A DNA stretch of 64,000 nt. Origin: Pedobacter quisquiliarum (lineage in GTDB: Bacteria > Bacteroidota > Bacteroidia > Sphingobacteriales > Sphingobacteriaceae). Position 1 is the stretch's first letter, and each line of letters opens with the position of its first letter. Positions 8,766 through 17,975 of the stretch are shown here, piece after piece. The notes below the pieces were generated by a model. It did no database searches. It was given only the letters and a program-made list of their open reading frames with translations, and was not told where the DNA came from. The position numbers were made by a program, and so were the translations under genes. The stretch spans positions 124,001 through 188,000 of the forward strand of contig NZ_BMIL01000002.1 in NCBI RefSeq assembly GCF_014642175.1, in the 5' to 3' direction.

Positions 8766-9626
8766 ATGGAAAACATACCCGAAAGAAAACATGATTTACT
8801 GAGAAAGAAAATCTACATTATAATTTTCAGATCTGATACCCCTGCAGGAAGAGGCTTTGATATCGCTTTGCTTATTCTAATCCTGCTGAGCATCTTCTCT
8901 GTAGCGCTGGAGAGCGTATCGGAGTTCCGGGAAAACTACCTTGGTTACATCCATTTTGTAGAATGGACCTGCACCATACTATTTACAATAGAGTACCTGC
9001 TCAGAATATATGTTATACACAGGCCTAAGCAGTATATATTCAGTTTTTATGGGCTTGTAGACTTGGTCGCCTTCCTGCCAACTTACCTCAGCTTCCTTAT
9101 GGCAGGTACCCAGTTCCTGGTGGTTGTGCGTGCCTTCAGGTTACTCCGGGTCTTCAGAATCCTTAAACTCAGTCGCTTCCTCTCCGAAGGTAATATCCTT
9201 AAGCAGGCACTGCAGAACTCCATGCATAAGATTGTGGTGTTTCTGGCGACCGTGCTTACACTGGTGACCATCATGGGGACCATTATGTACCTGATTGAAG
9301 GGCCGGATAACGGCTTTGAAAGTATACCCGTGGCAATTTACTGGGCAATTGTAACCATCACAACGGTGGGTTATGGTGATGTATCCCCGCAAAGCCCATT
9401 GGGGCAGTTCTTTGCCAGCATCCTGATGATTATGGGTTACGGCATCATTGCGGTTCCAACGGGGATCGTCTCTGTAGAAATGGCTAAAGCATCAGAGCTC
9501 GCAAAAAGAAGGTGCCCTGCATGCAGGGCACCACTATCAGATTCGGAAGCAAAGTTCTGCGCTTACTGCGGTGTTAACCTGTCGGATGCTGAAAAGCATA
9601 ACGCAGACACCGCTGCTCAAAATTAG
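8766..9626 (+). CDS. Voltage-gated potassium channel with C-terminal zinc ribbon, 286 aa
   Basis: The layout is that of a six-helix Kv-type channel. S1-S3 span about 32-105. An arginine-rich S4 ([16 protein letters not shown], about 122-137) is followed by S5 (155-177), a pore helix with the potassium filter TTVGYGD (199-205), and S6 (214-236). After a short linker comes a compact four-cysteine zinc ribbon, CPAC (250-253) and CAYC (265-268), on the cytoplasmic side. The ribbon is an unusual end for this channel class and may serve assembly or sensing. The gene end overlaps the convergent SDR gene end by 4 bases. Confidence 0.88.
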   Translation: MENIPERKHDLLRKKIYIIIFRSDTPAGRGFDIALLILILLSIFSVALESVSEFRENYLGYIHFVEWTCTILFTIEYLLRIYVIHRPKQYIFSFYGLVDLVAFLPTYLSFLMAGTQFLVVVRAFRLLRVFRILKLSRFLSEGNILKQALQNSMHKIVVFLATVLTLVTIMGTIMYLIEGPDNGFESIPVAIYWAIVTITTVGYGDVSPQSPLGQFFASILMIMGYGIIAVPTGIVSVEMAKASELAKRRCPACRAPLSDSEAKFCAYCGVNLSDAEKHNADTAAQN

Positions 9627-10366
9627 CTTGCCTGCGCAGTTGGGCGCAGTATAATCTCGTTTACATCAAATTCTTCCGGTTGCTCAATTACATAAGCAAC
9701 AGCGCGAGCAATAGAATCCGGCGATATCGCAATGTCCAGCACAGGCTGCATAACTTCTTTGATCTTATCATCTGTAATCGTATCAGGCAGCTCTGTTTTA
9801 ATGGCACCTGGAGAGATGATCGTTGTGCGAATGTTGTACGGCTTTACTTCTTGTCTTAAACCTTCAGAGATGGCCCGAACAGCAAATTTCGTAGCTGAAT
9901 ACACCGCAGCACCAGGACCTACACGGTGCCCGGCTACTGAAGATACATTGATGACGTGACCGCTTTTCTGCTCCTTAAAGACAGGTAGTACCGCACCAAC
10001 GCCATAAAGCACACCTTTGATGTTGGTGTCGATCATTCGTTCCCATTCTTCATAGTGCAGGTTCTCCAGACGCGACAAAGGCATCAGGCCAGCGTTGTTG
10101 AAGAGCACATCCACTTTTCCGAATGCCTCAATGGTGTTTTTAACCAGCGCATCTACGTCTTCCTTTTTGGTGACGTCGGTAATGAATGCACGCGCTGAAC
10201 CACCTGCCTGTTCAATGTCCTTTACAATTTGATCTAGTTTCTCTTTACGACGAGCGCCAAGGCTCACTTTCGCACCTAGTGAGGTCAGGTGTTTTGCGAC
10301 TGCTTCGCCAATACCACTGCTTGCACCAGTGATGATCACGACTTTTCCTTCAATATTATTTCCCAT
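9623..10366 (-). CDS. SDR family NAD(P)-dependent oxidoreductase, 247 aa
   Basis: I start at the ATG at 10366; the frame opens six codons earlier at a TTG, which is less likely. The classical short-chain dehydrogenase signature is complete: TGASSGIG (13-20) for the dinucleotide, NNAG (90-93), catalytic serine in NVSSVAG (142/143) and YSATK (Y156, K160). The arginines after the second strand (ARRKEK) suggest a preference for NADP. The length is typical. The substrate is unknown; many close relatives are annotated only as general oxidoreductases. Confidence 0.87.
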   Translation of the reverse strand: MGNNIEGKVVIITGASSGIGEAVAKHLTSLGAKVSLGARRKEKLDQIVKDIEQAGGSARAFITDVTKKEDVDALVKNTIEAFGKVDVLFNNAGLMPLSRLENLHYEEWERMIDTNIKGVLYGVGAVLPVFKEQKSGHVINVSSVAGHRVGPGAAVYSATKFAVRAISEGLRQEVKPYNIRTTIISPGAIKTELPDTITDDKIKEVMQPVLDIAISPDSIARAVAYVIEQPEEFDVNEIILRPTAQAS

Positions 10367-10478
10367 AAGATATTTAATAAACAATAGGGCTGTATGCCCT
10401 TGAGTATCTATCTACAATCGGGAAATTCTAATGTTTTACAGCGCACCTGATCTGTAATAAATATGACAATACTGCTGG

Positions 10479-10949
10479 TTATTTACTTTTATCGTCGTTA
10501 ACCTCCAGCCAGTGGCCATCAGGGTCCTGAAAGTACACCTGCTTCACGCCGTCTACCCTTACTGTTGGTGCCTTTTCTGTACCTGGCCAGTTGGAGTATT
10601 CAATTTTCTGCTTGTTCAGCACCGCAATGAACTGGTCAATGTTGGGCACGCTGAAACAAAGGTGTTCGTTCTTATCGTGTGTGGCCTTCGCATTCGGCCC
10701 CTGAATCAAGTGTAAAGCGCCCGCAGGACCCAAGGTAAACCAGACATGTTTTCCATCTTTAAAGGGCTCTTCAATCTTCACCAGATTGAATAAGGTATGG
10801 TAGAAATGCTCGCTATTTTCAAGATTGGAGACGTACACGGCGATGTGGTTTAGTCTGGCACTCACCAGCTGTGGTTTTTCCTGAGCTTTCATAGATTTAC
10901 AAAACAGGGTGCTTATTGCGATTGTTAGAAGGACTGCAAACTTTTTCAT
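10479..10949 (-). CDS. Secreted VOC (glyoxalase/bleomycin-resistance fold) protein, 156 aa
   Basis: The frame opens upstream at a GTG, but the ATG at 10949 begins a clean signal peptide (MKKFAVLLTIAIS... KAQ), so I chose it. The mature part is one VOC domain: LNHIAVYVSNLENSEHFYHTLF at its start, HLCFSVPNID in the middle and YFQDPDGHWLEVND at the end. Histidine and glutamate residues at the usual metal-ligand places are present (NHIAV, LEVN). The domain often handles small electrophiles or antibiotics, but the reaction here is unknown. Export to the periplasm is unusual for this fold, though seen in Bacteroidota. Confidence 0.78.
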   Translation of the reverse strand: MKKFAVLLTIAISTLFCKSMKAQEKPQLVSARLNHIAVYVSNLENSEHFYHTLFNLVKIEEPFKDGKHVWFTLGPAGALHLIQGPNAKATHDKNEHLCFSVPNIDQFIAVLNKQKIEYSNWPGTEKAPTVRVDGVKQVYFQDPDGHWLEVNDDKSK

Positions 10950-11057
10950 CGTTCGGCTATTTGGTTTGCCGGTAAACTTAAACACAAATCATTATTCTCC
11001 ATAGTTGTTAATGTATTATTTTTATTGCCCGCTGATTAAACAATCAATTAACCAAAT

Positions 11058-11849
11058 ATGAAATGTAAATACCTGCTGCTATGCAGCATCACTTTGCTGC
11101 TTAGCGCCCTTACAGCTACTGCAATGCCGCCTAAGAAAGCGCCCGCTCGTGAGTTCTACAAACTTTCCGTGTACCACATTAAAGACAAAGCACAGGAAAG
11201 CCGGCTGGATAAATTCCTCTCAACCGCCTATCTACCGGCCTTGCACCGCAACGGAATCAAAAATGTTGGTGTATTTAAAACTTTGAACATCGACACCGCA
11301 AGCGACAAAAAAGTCTACGTCTTCATCCCCTTTAAGTCCTTAGCAGAATTCCTTAAAATGAGTAAGCTGCTGGAAACAGATAAGGAAATTGGAACTAAAG
11401 GTGCCGACTACCTCAATGCTGCATACAATGATGCACCCTACGTCCGGATAGAGACCATATTGATGGAAGCTTTCAGTCAGGCGCCATTGATGAAGAAGCC
11501 AAGCTTCGACACCCCGAAAAGCGAGCGTATCTATGAACTGCGCAGCTATGAAAGCGCTACAGAAAAGCTCTACAGAAACAAGGTCGCCATGTTCGACAAA
11601 GAAGAAGTAGAGATTTTTGAACGTATCGGAAGTAAGCCAGTGTTCTACGGGGAAGTTATTGCTGGCAGCCGTATGCCAAACCTGATCTACCTGACCACAT
11701 ACCGCAACATGGCTTCCCGCACGGAACAATGGAAGAAATTCAGCGACGACCCAAGGTGGAAACGCGTATCGGAATTACCGGAATACCAGCATAACGTAAG
11801 TAAAAACGACACGAAGTTTCTGGTGCCTGCAGATTATTCTGACTTTTAA
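11058..11849 (+). CDS. NIPSNAP family secreted protein, 263 aa
   Basis: A signal peptide (about 1-22, ending ATA) is followed by two dimeric alpha/beta barrel-like repeats. The second carries the family hallmark YELRSYES (about 161-168) and the late LIYLTTYRNMASR segment. The first half (EFYKLSVYHIKD) looks like a diverged copy. NIPSNAP domains are widespread but of uncertain function. Bacterial secreted members are often annotated only by domain. The gene stands alone and ends at a strong hairpin. Confidence 0.8.
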   Translation: MKCKYLLLCSITLLLSALTATAMPPKKAPAREFYKLSVYHIKDKAQESRLDKFLSTAYLPALHRNGIKNVGVFKTLNIDTASDKKVYVFIPFKSLAEFLKMSKLLETDKEIGTKGADYLNAAYNDAPYVRIETILMEAFSQAPLMKKPSFDTPKSERIYELRSYESATEKLYRNKVAMFDKEEVEIFERIGSKPVFYGEVIAGSRMPNLIYLTTYRNMASRTEQWKKFSDDPRWKRVSELPEYQHNVSKNDTKFLVPADYSDF

Positions 11850-11903
11850 AACGACTAGGCGAAAGGCCTTTCAAATACAGCCTTGCAGTTAAAAGCAGGC
11901 GTT

Positions 11904-11948
11904 AAAAAAGCTACACAAAGGGGATTTTCCTTTGTTGTGTAGCTTTTT
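11904..11948. terminator. Bidirectional rho-independent terminator
   Basis: The long stem AAAAAGCTACACAA / TTGTGTAGCTTTTT, with inner AAAGG/CCTTT pairing and a small bulge, lies between the convergent NIPSNAP and GH26 genes. A- and T-runs on both flanks make it usable in either direction. Confidence 0.85.
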
Positions 11949-11952
11949 CTGT

Positions 11953-13086
11953 TTACTTGTAAATCCCGCTCAAGTCTTTTTCGAACAGCGTGAACGGATC
12001 CTGGTAAAACTTCAGGAAATTGGGGACACTTGAATGTCCGGGGTAAGGGGCGTAATAGTGCGTAGGGCTTTTACTGTCATTCCGCCAAACCAAGACATAC
12101 GATAACTCCATTTCATTGCTTTTCATAACCTTCAGTAGTACATCAGTCCACCAGTTCGGGTTGGGAATAGATTCCAGACCAGTTTCAGTAAAAGCAGCAA
12201 GCTTTCCGGTCTTCTTTGCGTAGTCTGAAACGATGGTTAGCTTCCGGGTGGCAGCCTCCAGATTGTAGCGGTTATCCCGGCCCATGTCGCCATAATTATC
12301 CATTCCTACCATATCTACCCACTCGTCTCCCGGATAGCGCTCCAGGAATTCGGCTTCGGTATTGAACTTGTTATCCGGCGAAAAAGCATAGATGACGTTG
12401 TGCACGTTCGATGAATCCCTTAGGTACGACACCGTAAAACGCCAAAGTGTCGTAAACTCTTCGGTTGTACAATGCGGCTTGCCCCACCAGAACCACTCGC
12501 CATCAAACTCATGATAAGGGCGGAAAATAACCGGCACCAGCTTACCATCATTACCCTTCAGGTCCTTCAGCAGACTGGCCACATTGTCCAGAATCTCTTT
12601 GTACTGGTCATGCGCCTTCCCACCGGGAATGATGTACTTCACCGCCGGTAACGACAGTGAATCCACCCAGTAAAAGCCCCCTTTGGCTACAGGATTGGAG
12701 AAGTGCCAGGCCACAGTGGTTACACCGCCACGGTTATACGTATCAATAATGTTTTTCTTAAGGGCCGCTTTATTCTTTTCGATCTCCGCTGGTGGAAGAC
12801 CCGACAAGCCGGAGAAATCAACTCCGATTACCGCCGGATGAGCGCCCGTTACCGATTTCACATCAGAGCGATTCTCACCGCCAAACCAGCCATGCCCGTA
12901 TTCTGTAGCATGCTGATGGCCAAACAGCGTATGTTTTTTGGAAAGCTTTTTCAAATTGCTGTATAAAGCTTTGGTTTCGACGGTTGCCTTCTTATCAATG
13001 GGGCCATTACCCCTTACGCCATTTTGGGCGAAAGCAGCAAAAAAACACAGCAAAGCAATGGCAGACAGCACAATAGTTTTATTCAT
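11953..13086 (-). CDS. Glycoside hydrolase family 26, probable beta-mannanase, 377 aa
   Basis: A signal peptide (about 1-20) precedes a single TIM barrel. The GH26 landmarks are clear: the early FGHQHATEYGHGW segment, the acid/base glutamate 193 in FRPYHEFDGEWFWWG, and the nucleophile glutamate 301 in AFTETGLES. Family 26 enzymes mostly cleave beta-1,4-mannan by a retaining mechanism; a few act on mixed-linkage glucan or xylan. It has no lipobox, so it is probably periplasmic or secreted. It stands alone, without SusC/SusD neighbours. Confidence 0.87.
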   Translation of the reverse strand: MNKTIVLSAIALLCFFAAFAQNGVRGNGPIDKKATVETKALYSNLKKLSKKHTLFGHQHATEYGHGWFGGENRSDVKSVTGAHPAVIGVDFSGLSGLPPAEIEKNKAALKKNIIDTYNRGGVTTVAWHFSNPVAKGGFYWVDSLSLPAVKYIIPGGKAHDQYKEILDNVASLLKDLKGNDGKLVPVIFRPYHEFDGEWFWWGKPHCTTEEFTTLWRFTVSYLRDSSNVHNVIYAFSPDNKFNTEAEFLERYPGDEWVDMVGMDNYGDMGRDNRYNLEAATRKLTIVSDYAKKTGKLAAFTETGLESIPNPNWWTDVLLKVMKSNEMELSYVLVWRNDSKSPTHYYAPYPGHSSVPNFLKFYQDPFTLFEKDLSGIYK

Positions 13087-13125
13087 CGGGTAGGTATTTT
13101 GACTGTAATGATAATAATTTAGCCG

Positions 13126-14556
13126 CTAATTCTGACTGGTAAAATAGCGAGAGAGCTTTCTACGCAAGTAGGTGCTTCCTTTAGCACTCGCCTGCGGCCC
13201 ATAGATGCCAATATAGCCGCTGCACAAGTAGGCAATGAAACAGGCCAGGGCAAAGAAAACCAGGTGTTCTGCACCAAACAATTCCGCACCCATGATGGTA
13301 CAGGCCAAAGGTGTGTTGGTTGCACCCGCAAATACCGCAATGAAGCCAAGCGCCGCAAAAAGGCTTACTGGAGCGTTCATCATTCCCGATAGCGTGTTCC
13401 CCAAAGTTGCCCCGATGTAGAACAAGGGGGTAACCTCCCCCCCTTTAAAGCCGGTACCGACAGTTACCGCAGTATAGACGGTTTTCCAGAGCCAGCTCCA
13501 GCTATCCGACCCACCCAAGTGGAAAGCGGACTGTAACGTTACTGCTCCAGGATATTCCGGATCCACGCCCAGGCTCAGGTAATCGGGTTTTCCTACAAAT
13601 TGCGTTAGCGCGATGATTACAAGTCCCCCAACAACGGGAATCATCCATTTATGTTTAAATACACGGTTGGAAAGCCCTTTAATCTCGTTGATCAAACGCG
13701 TAAATAGATAGCTGGCCAGGCCGAAAGCCACTGCGGCAAGCATAACTTTCAAGGCCAATGGGAAATCAAAATGTAACATACGGCTGAACTCGTCGGCATA
13801 AAGCGGAAGTTCGTCAATGCGGTAATGCTGGTGGCTAACCGTCCAGGCATCTACAGTAGCATCGGCAAGTAGCGCCGCAAAGAGACCGGGCAGGAAAGCA
13901 TTGTATCTGATTCTACCTTTTGTCAGCACTTCCAATGCAAATACTGCCCCGGTAAGCGGCGTTCCAAATACGGCTCCGAAACCCGCAGCTATGCCAGCGA
14001 TGAGCATTACCTTGCGGTCCTCGGCTTTTAACTTGAACAGACCGTTGAACATGGAGGCAATGCTGCCACCCATTTGCACTGCAGTACCCTCGCGACCTGC
14101 CGAACCTCCAAACACATGCGTCATGAGTGTTGTAATTAGAATCAGGGGTGCCATGCGTGCAGGAACCACACCCCCATCCTCCTGAATTTGCTCCAGGATC
14201 AGACTATTGCCTTTCTCAGCCGATTTGCCGATCCATTGATAAATAAAATATATCGCAAGCCCGGCCAGGGGAAGTAAAAACAAAAGCCAGGGATGTTCAA
14301 AGCGAAAGTGAATGCTGCGCTGCAAAGCCCAGAGAAAAAACGCTACCATGCTGCCTATCACTATAGCGACAGGGGCAACCAGTGCGCAACGGCGCAGAAG
14401 CTGAGGTACTAAAGCAAGTTGTTCTTTAAAGTAATAAGGTTTAAAACGGGAAGACACCATTTCCGGAGCTAAAAATACAGGAATCTTCACCAGATTCCAA
14501 AATGCACGAGTCAAGACTATTGGAAAAGCCAAAGATAATTTACCATTGCGCATCAT
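13126..14556 (-). CDS. CLC family transporter, probably the fluoride/proton antiporter (CLC-F) type, 476 aa
   Basis: This is a ten-plus-helix CLC protein. Using residue numbers of the GTG-initiated frame (add 5), the three anion-site motifs read GNSLI (121-125) where chloride transporters have GSGIP, GREGT (159-163) instead of GREGP, and GFKGGEVTPLF (374-384) instead of the GxFAP type. As I recall, these substitutions mark the CLC-F branch that expels fluoride in exchange for protons. The gating glutamate (161) is kept. I start at the ATG at 14556; ATG 14553 is equally possible. No fluoride riboswitch was seen in the upstream region. CLC family membership is certain; the fluoride assignment is by motif memory. 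Confidence 0.8.
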   Translation of the reverse strand: MMRNGKLSLAFPIVLTRAFWNLVKIPVFLAPEMVSSRFKPYYFKEQLALVPQLLRRCALVAPVAIVIGSMVAFFLWALQRSIHFRFEHPWLLFLLPLAGLAIYFIYQWIGKSAEKGNSLILEQIQEDGGVVPARMAPLILITTLMTHVFGGSAGREGTAVQMGGSIASMFNGLFKLKAEDRKVMLIAGIAAGFGAVFGTPLTGAVFALEVLTKGRIRYNAFLPGLFAALLADATVDAWTVSHQHYRIDELPLYADEFSRMLHFDFPLALKVMLAAVAFGLASYLFTRLINEIKGLSNRVFKHKWMIPVVGGLVIIALTQFVGKPDYLSLGVDPEYPGAVTLQSAFHLGGSDSWSWLWKTVYTAVTVGTGFKGGEVTPLFYIGATLGNTLSGMMNAPVSLFAALGFIAVFAGATNTPLACTIMGAELFGAEHLVFFALACFIAYLCSGYIGIYGPQASAKGSTYLRRKLSRYFTSQN

Positions 14557-14752
14557 ATTGTTACCCAGCACAAATCAAAGGTTTAGCTCCAACAGAAAAC
14601 ACCCTTTCCGGGCTGGAGAGCTACTTTATCTAAAAAGGACACTATAGCTCCTTTACAACTTCGGGACATTCTGATTTCAGAACCACTTTCGGCCGGTACA
14701 TTGCTTAATACCTGGCCTAGGGATTATTAAACCTGGGATTGAACACACACAT

Positions 14753-15589
14753 ATGAATAATTTTATATCAGCAAGCAGCAAAACCGCTGTACGTACAACT
14801 TTTTGCTCGCTGCTAATTTTGCTTGCAATTACATCAGGATGCAAGAAAGACAACACTGAAAATACCCCATGGGGTTCAGCAAACGAACCAACAACCGAGG
14901 GTCAGGTTACCGGCTCCATCCAATTGGAATTGGGCGATGCAGCAGCTTTTACCATCCTTGCCAAATCCGGAATTACCAACACTGGAAAGACTGCAATACA
15001 GGGAAATATTGGCGTTAGTCCAATCGCAGCAACTGCTATCACCGGATTCGCCCTTTCTACTGATCCCAGCAATCAATTTTCTACCAGCCCCTTTGTTACT
15101 GGAAAAATCTATGCAGCTGACTATGCAACACCAACACCTGCGGTGTTGACTAAAGCCATTGACAATATGGAAGCTGCCTATACCACAGCTTACGGTTTAA
15201 CCATACCGACCCCAACTGTAGAATTAAATGATGGCAACATCAGCGGCCGCACCATAGCCCCTGGAATTTACAAATGGTCCACAGGTCTATTGGTATCAGA
15301 GGCAGGTGTTACACTTGCAGGCGGCCCGGATGACAAGTGGGTATTCCAAATCGCAGGTGATCTAACCTTAAGCAGTCGCGCGAGGATTAAGTTAACCGGC
15401 GGTGCAAAAGCCAAAAATATTACCTGGGTAGTAGCCGGACAGGCTGTACTCGGAACCAACAGTCATCTTTGCGGAAGCATCTTAAGTAAAACCTTGATCT
15501 CTCTAAATACAGGTTCATATGTTACTGGGCGATTACTTGCTCAAACAGCGGTAACTTTAAACGCCAATACAGTAGATCTGCCGAAATAG
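14753..15589 (+). CDS. DUF3494 ice-binding-like lipoprotein, 278 aa
   Basis: The signal peptide ends in a lipobox (TSGC, cysteine 30), followed by KKD, so the protein is probably lipid-anchored and surface-exposed. The mature part is one DUF3494 domain: it begins LGDAAAFTILAKSGITNTG, contains the GNIGVSP and LNDGNISGRTIAPGIYKW segments, and ends with ILSKTLISLNTGSYVTGRLLAQTAVTLNA. DUF3494 forms a right-handed beta-helix; many members bind ice and protect cold-living microbes, though some are adhesins. A membrane anchor hints at binding the cell to a surface. Ice binding itself is not proven by the sequence. Confidence 0.85.
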   Translation: MNNFISASSKTAVRTTFCSLLILLAITSGCKKDNTENTPWGSANEPTTEGQVTGSIQLELGDAAAFTILAKSGITNTGKTAIQGNIGVSPIAATAITGFALSTDPSNQFSTSPFVTGKIYAADYATPTPAVLTKAIDNMEAAYTTAYGLTIPTPTVELNDGNISGRTIAPGIYKWSTGLLVSEAGVTLAGGPDDKWVFQIAGDLTLSSRARIKLTGGAKAKNITWVVAGQAVLGTNSHLCGSILSKTLISLNTGSYVTGRLLAQTAVTLNANTVDLPK

Positions 15590-15621
15590 GAAAAAGCTTT
15601 CTTTTAGAACTACTTCTAATG

Positions 15622-15649
15622 ATGCCCGGTGTTTAAGCCGGGCATTTTT
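15622..15649 (+). terminator. Rho-independent terminator
   Basis: The stem ATGCCCGG / CCGGGCAT is followed by a run of five T. It lies 33 bases after the DUF3494 gene stop. Confidence 0.85.
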
Positions 15650-15723
15650 AGTATTATGAATTTCTGAAATTCTTTTTAGCCCTTATACTAGGGGCTGTTG
15701 CAACACGTTATAGGTACCTGAGT

Positions 15724-16812
15724 ATGAGAGAGACAAGCAAAAAACCATTCGCTTGCCGCTTGCACCTTATCTTAATCAGCCTTCTACTTATCGCTTTCAA
15801 TGCTTCCAGCCAGATTGTTCTGACGGATGAAGCCATTCAACTGAAACCCACCGGTTTTTACATTGCAGCGGTAAAAGACAATCGTGCTGAAAAAAGCAAG
15901 CCGGCAGAAATCATTATAAAAAACGCAGCCAATAAACCCGAAGTCCATGCCATGAACCTGCAGGGCGGCACCGCCCTGGCCATTCAGCAATACCTCGGCA
16001 AAAACCTGCCTAAGCAAACCAGTGGCAAGGCAGTTGTCATAGGCATTGAACAGCTCAAGATCAGCGAAACCGCGGTAGGCACAAACAGTGTAGATGGACA
16101 CATCAGTTTGAGGTTATCCTTCGGACTAGATAAAGATTATGGTGTAGAGCCCCTGATCAGCTATCCTGGAAACTTGCGCTACCGCCGTGGACTGGCCAGC
16201 ACTGCTTCTGTAGAAAGGAACCTGCGACAACTGCTGAACAGCGGATTAAGCTATTTTGACCAATGGATGGACCAGAACCTGGGATGGGACCGCAGGCTTG
16301 CAAAGTCGGTTAAGATCAGCTTCAGCGACTATAAAGCGCGAAAAGAAGGCGACACCATCTATTACAATGCGAAACGGCCTTTAACCTGGGCAGACTTCCA
16401 ATCGAAGATCCGGATCTCCGGAAACTATCAGGCCTCTGTGATGCCGAGCATTGGCTATACGCAGGATTCGAATTTGGAGGATGGCATGCTGGATGTGCAG
16501 GTCGCCGTCAAAGCCTTTGTGCCGAAGAGTGCCTGCTGGGCAAATCCCACAGACCGCAACGACTATTACCTGAATCATGAGCAGCGGCACTTTGACATTG
16601 CCAAAATCATTGCCGAGCAATTCAAAAATAAGATGCTTGCTAAAAAGCTGACACCAGATAACTATGAAGCCTTATTGAACATGCAATACCTGGATTCTTA
16701 CCGGGACATGAATAAGATGCAGAAAGCTTATGACGATGAGACGAACCATGGCATCAACCGCTTTGCACAAGAGGCCTGGAATACAAGAATAGACAAGGCG
16801 CTAAAAGAATAA
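15724..16812 (+). CDS. Secreted DUF922-like protein with HExxH zinc motif, 362 aa
   Basis: A hydrophobic signal segment (about 13-30) precedes the mature protein. The C-terminal half contains the segment RPLTWADFQ (about 218-226) and a perfect HExxH, HEQRH (285-289), followed by FDIAKIIAEQF. This arrangement matches DUF922, a family proposed to be secreted zinc proteases. A conserved acidic tail (YDDETNHG, about 338-345) may supply the third ligand. The N-terminal 200 residues are unassigned and lack known motifs. Protease activity is inferred from the metal motif only. A hairpin (AGCCC/GGGCT) lies just upstream of the gene, near 15677-15696. Confidence 0.65.
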   Translation: MRETSKKPFACRLHLILISLLLIAFNASSQIVLTDEAIQLKPTGFYIAAVKDNRAEKSKPAEIIIKNAANKPEVHAMNLQGGTALAIQQYLGKNLPKQTSGKAVVIGIEQLKISETAVGTNSVDGHISLRLSFGLDKDYGVEPLISYPGNLRYRRGLASTASVERNLRQLLNSGLSYFDQWMDQNLGWDRRLAKSVKISFSDYKARKEGDTIYYNAKRPLTWADFQSKIRISGNYQASVMPSIGYTQDSNLEDGMLDVQVAVKAFVPKSACWANPTDRNDYYLNHEQRHFDIAKIIAEQFKNKMLAKKLTPDNYEALLNMQYLDSYRDMNKMQKAYDDETNHGINRFAQEAWNTRIDKALKE

Positions 16813-16839
16813 AAAAACCGGCAGGTAAGCCTGCCGGTT
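16811..16839. terminator. Bidirectional rho-independent terminator
   Basis: The perfect stem AACCGGCAGG / CCTGCCGGTT with a 4-base loop has an A7 run on its left side, serving as a T-run for the minus strand. It ends the PUL operon on the minus strand and probably also the HExxH gene on the plus strand. Confidence 0.85.
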
Positions 16840-16847
16840 CTATTCAA

Positions 16848-17948
16848 CTATTTTTGGAACACCCTCACGTAGTCAACCACCATCTTTTGCGGAAAACTGG
16901 TTGCTGCATCGGGGCTGCCCGGCCAGCGGCCACCAACAGCAACGTTAAACAACAGGAAAAATGGTTCCTGAAATTCTTTTCTTGCAGCCGAACTGATCTC
17001 CTGGGAATGGAATTCAACATCGTCGACAAACCAGGTGATCTTGCTTTCATCCCAAAGTATGGAGAAGACATGGAACTTATCTGAAAAGTCGCCCTTAGGC
17101 AGGGTGTATCCCTTGCTGATGTTCGCGTAAGAACCATTATTATCAAAGTGAATGGTTCCATAAACCGTGTTATCCTTACCAGGACCACCGCCCACAAGTT
17201 CCATAATGTCAATTTCACCACTGTAAGGCCATTTAACATCATCTATGTTCGTACCCAGCATCCACAACGCAGGCCAGATCCCCTGACCTTTTGGTAGCTT
17301 CGCTCTGATGTCGATCCTACCGTACTTAAAGGATTTATTATACTGTGTCTTAATTCTGGAAGAGGTGTATTGATAGCCACCAAACGCCTCTTTCTGTGCG
17401 GTGATGGTTAAGAAGCCATCTTTAACGATTGTATTTTCTTTTTTGTAGTACTGTAACTCTGCATTACCCCAGCCATCAACACCGTTCCCGATTTCAAAGG
17501 TCCAGTCGGCTGTATTCAGTGCATCACCAGCAAAATCATCTTTCCAGCTCAGCTTCATTCCCGGATAGCTTTCTGCGCTAACATACCCATCGTTTTTTGT
17601 AGCAACCACAACATCCACGTCTTTCGTCGCAACAGCGGAACTGTTGTCAGGGCCATACGCTGTCACCTTGATGGTGTATTTGCCGCTGCTGGCATAAGTT
17701 ACAGAAGCTTTCCCATCCGTAGAACGAACACCTTCTTCAGTGCTGCTTTGGCCGAAAGTAAAGTAATACCGGTCGGCATTGTTTGCTGTTGCCGTCACCT
17801 TCACGGTGCCTGAACCGTCGTTGATCACCTCTACCGCAAGTTGCAGATTAAGCGATGCCGGGGCATTTTCAGCCTTGGAGCATGAAAATGTTAAGCTAAG
17901 CAGGCATAACAACAAGAGTTTGGAGGTAGCAGATATAATCGATTTCAT
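16848..17948 (-). CDS. Glycoside hydrolase family 16 lipoprotein with N-terminal Ig/PKD-like domain, 366 aa
   Basis: The lipobox (TFSC, cysteine 23) indicates lipid anchoring. A PKD/Ig-like domain (about 35-115) precedes the GH16 jelly roll (about 130-366). The family signature GEIDIME (244-250) holds the nucleophile E245 and acid/base E250, and GTIHF (about 264-268) follows. The intact beta-bulge form of this motif is typical of bacterial laminarinase-type enzymes that cut beta-1,3-glucan. It is the last gene of the PUL operon, 27 bases after the clan GH-A enzyme, and likely makes the first cuts at the cell surface. Confidence 0.88.
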   Translation of the reverse strand: MKSIISATSKLLLLCLLSLTFSCSKAENAPASLNLQLAVEVINDGSGTVKVTATANNADRYYFTFGQSSTEEGVRSTDGKASVTYASSGKYTIKVTAYGPDNSSAVATKDVDVVVATKNDGYVSAESYPGMKLSWKDDFAGDALNTADWTFEIGNGVDGWGNAELQYYKKENTIVKDGFLTITAQKEAFGGYQYTSSRIKTQYNKSFKYGRIDIRAKLPKGQGIWPALWMLGTNIDDVKWPYSGEIDIMELVGGGPGKDNTVYGTIHFDNNGSYANISKGYTLPKGDFSDKFHVFSILWDESKITWFVDDVEFHSQEISSAARKEFQEPFFLLFNVAVGGRWPGSPDAATSFPQKMVVDYVRVFQK

Positions 17949-17975
17949 AGGATTAGATTTAGGTAGAACTTCTTT

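Noticed and set aside
14572..14752. Fluoride riboswitch upstream of the CLC gene
   Set aside because: I looked for the conserved riboswitch core on the minus strand and found only an unrelated imperfect hairpin (GGAGCTA with TAGCTCTCC).
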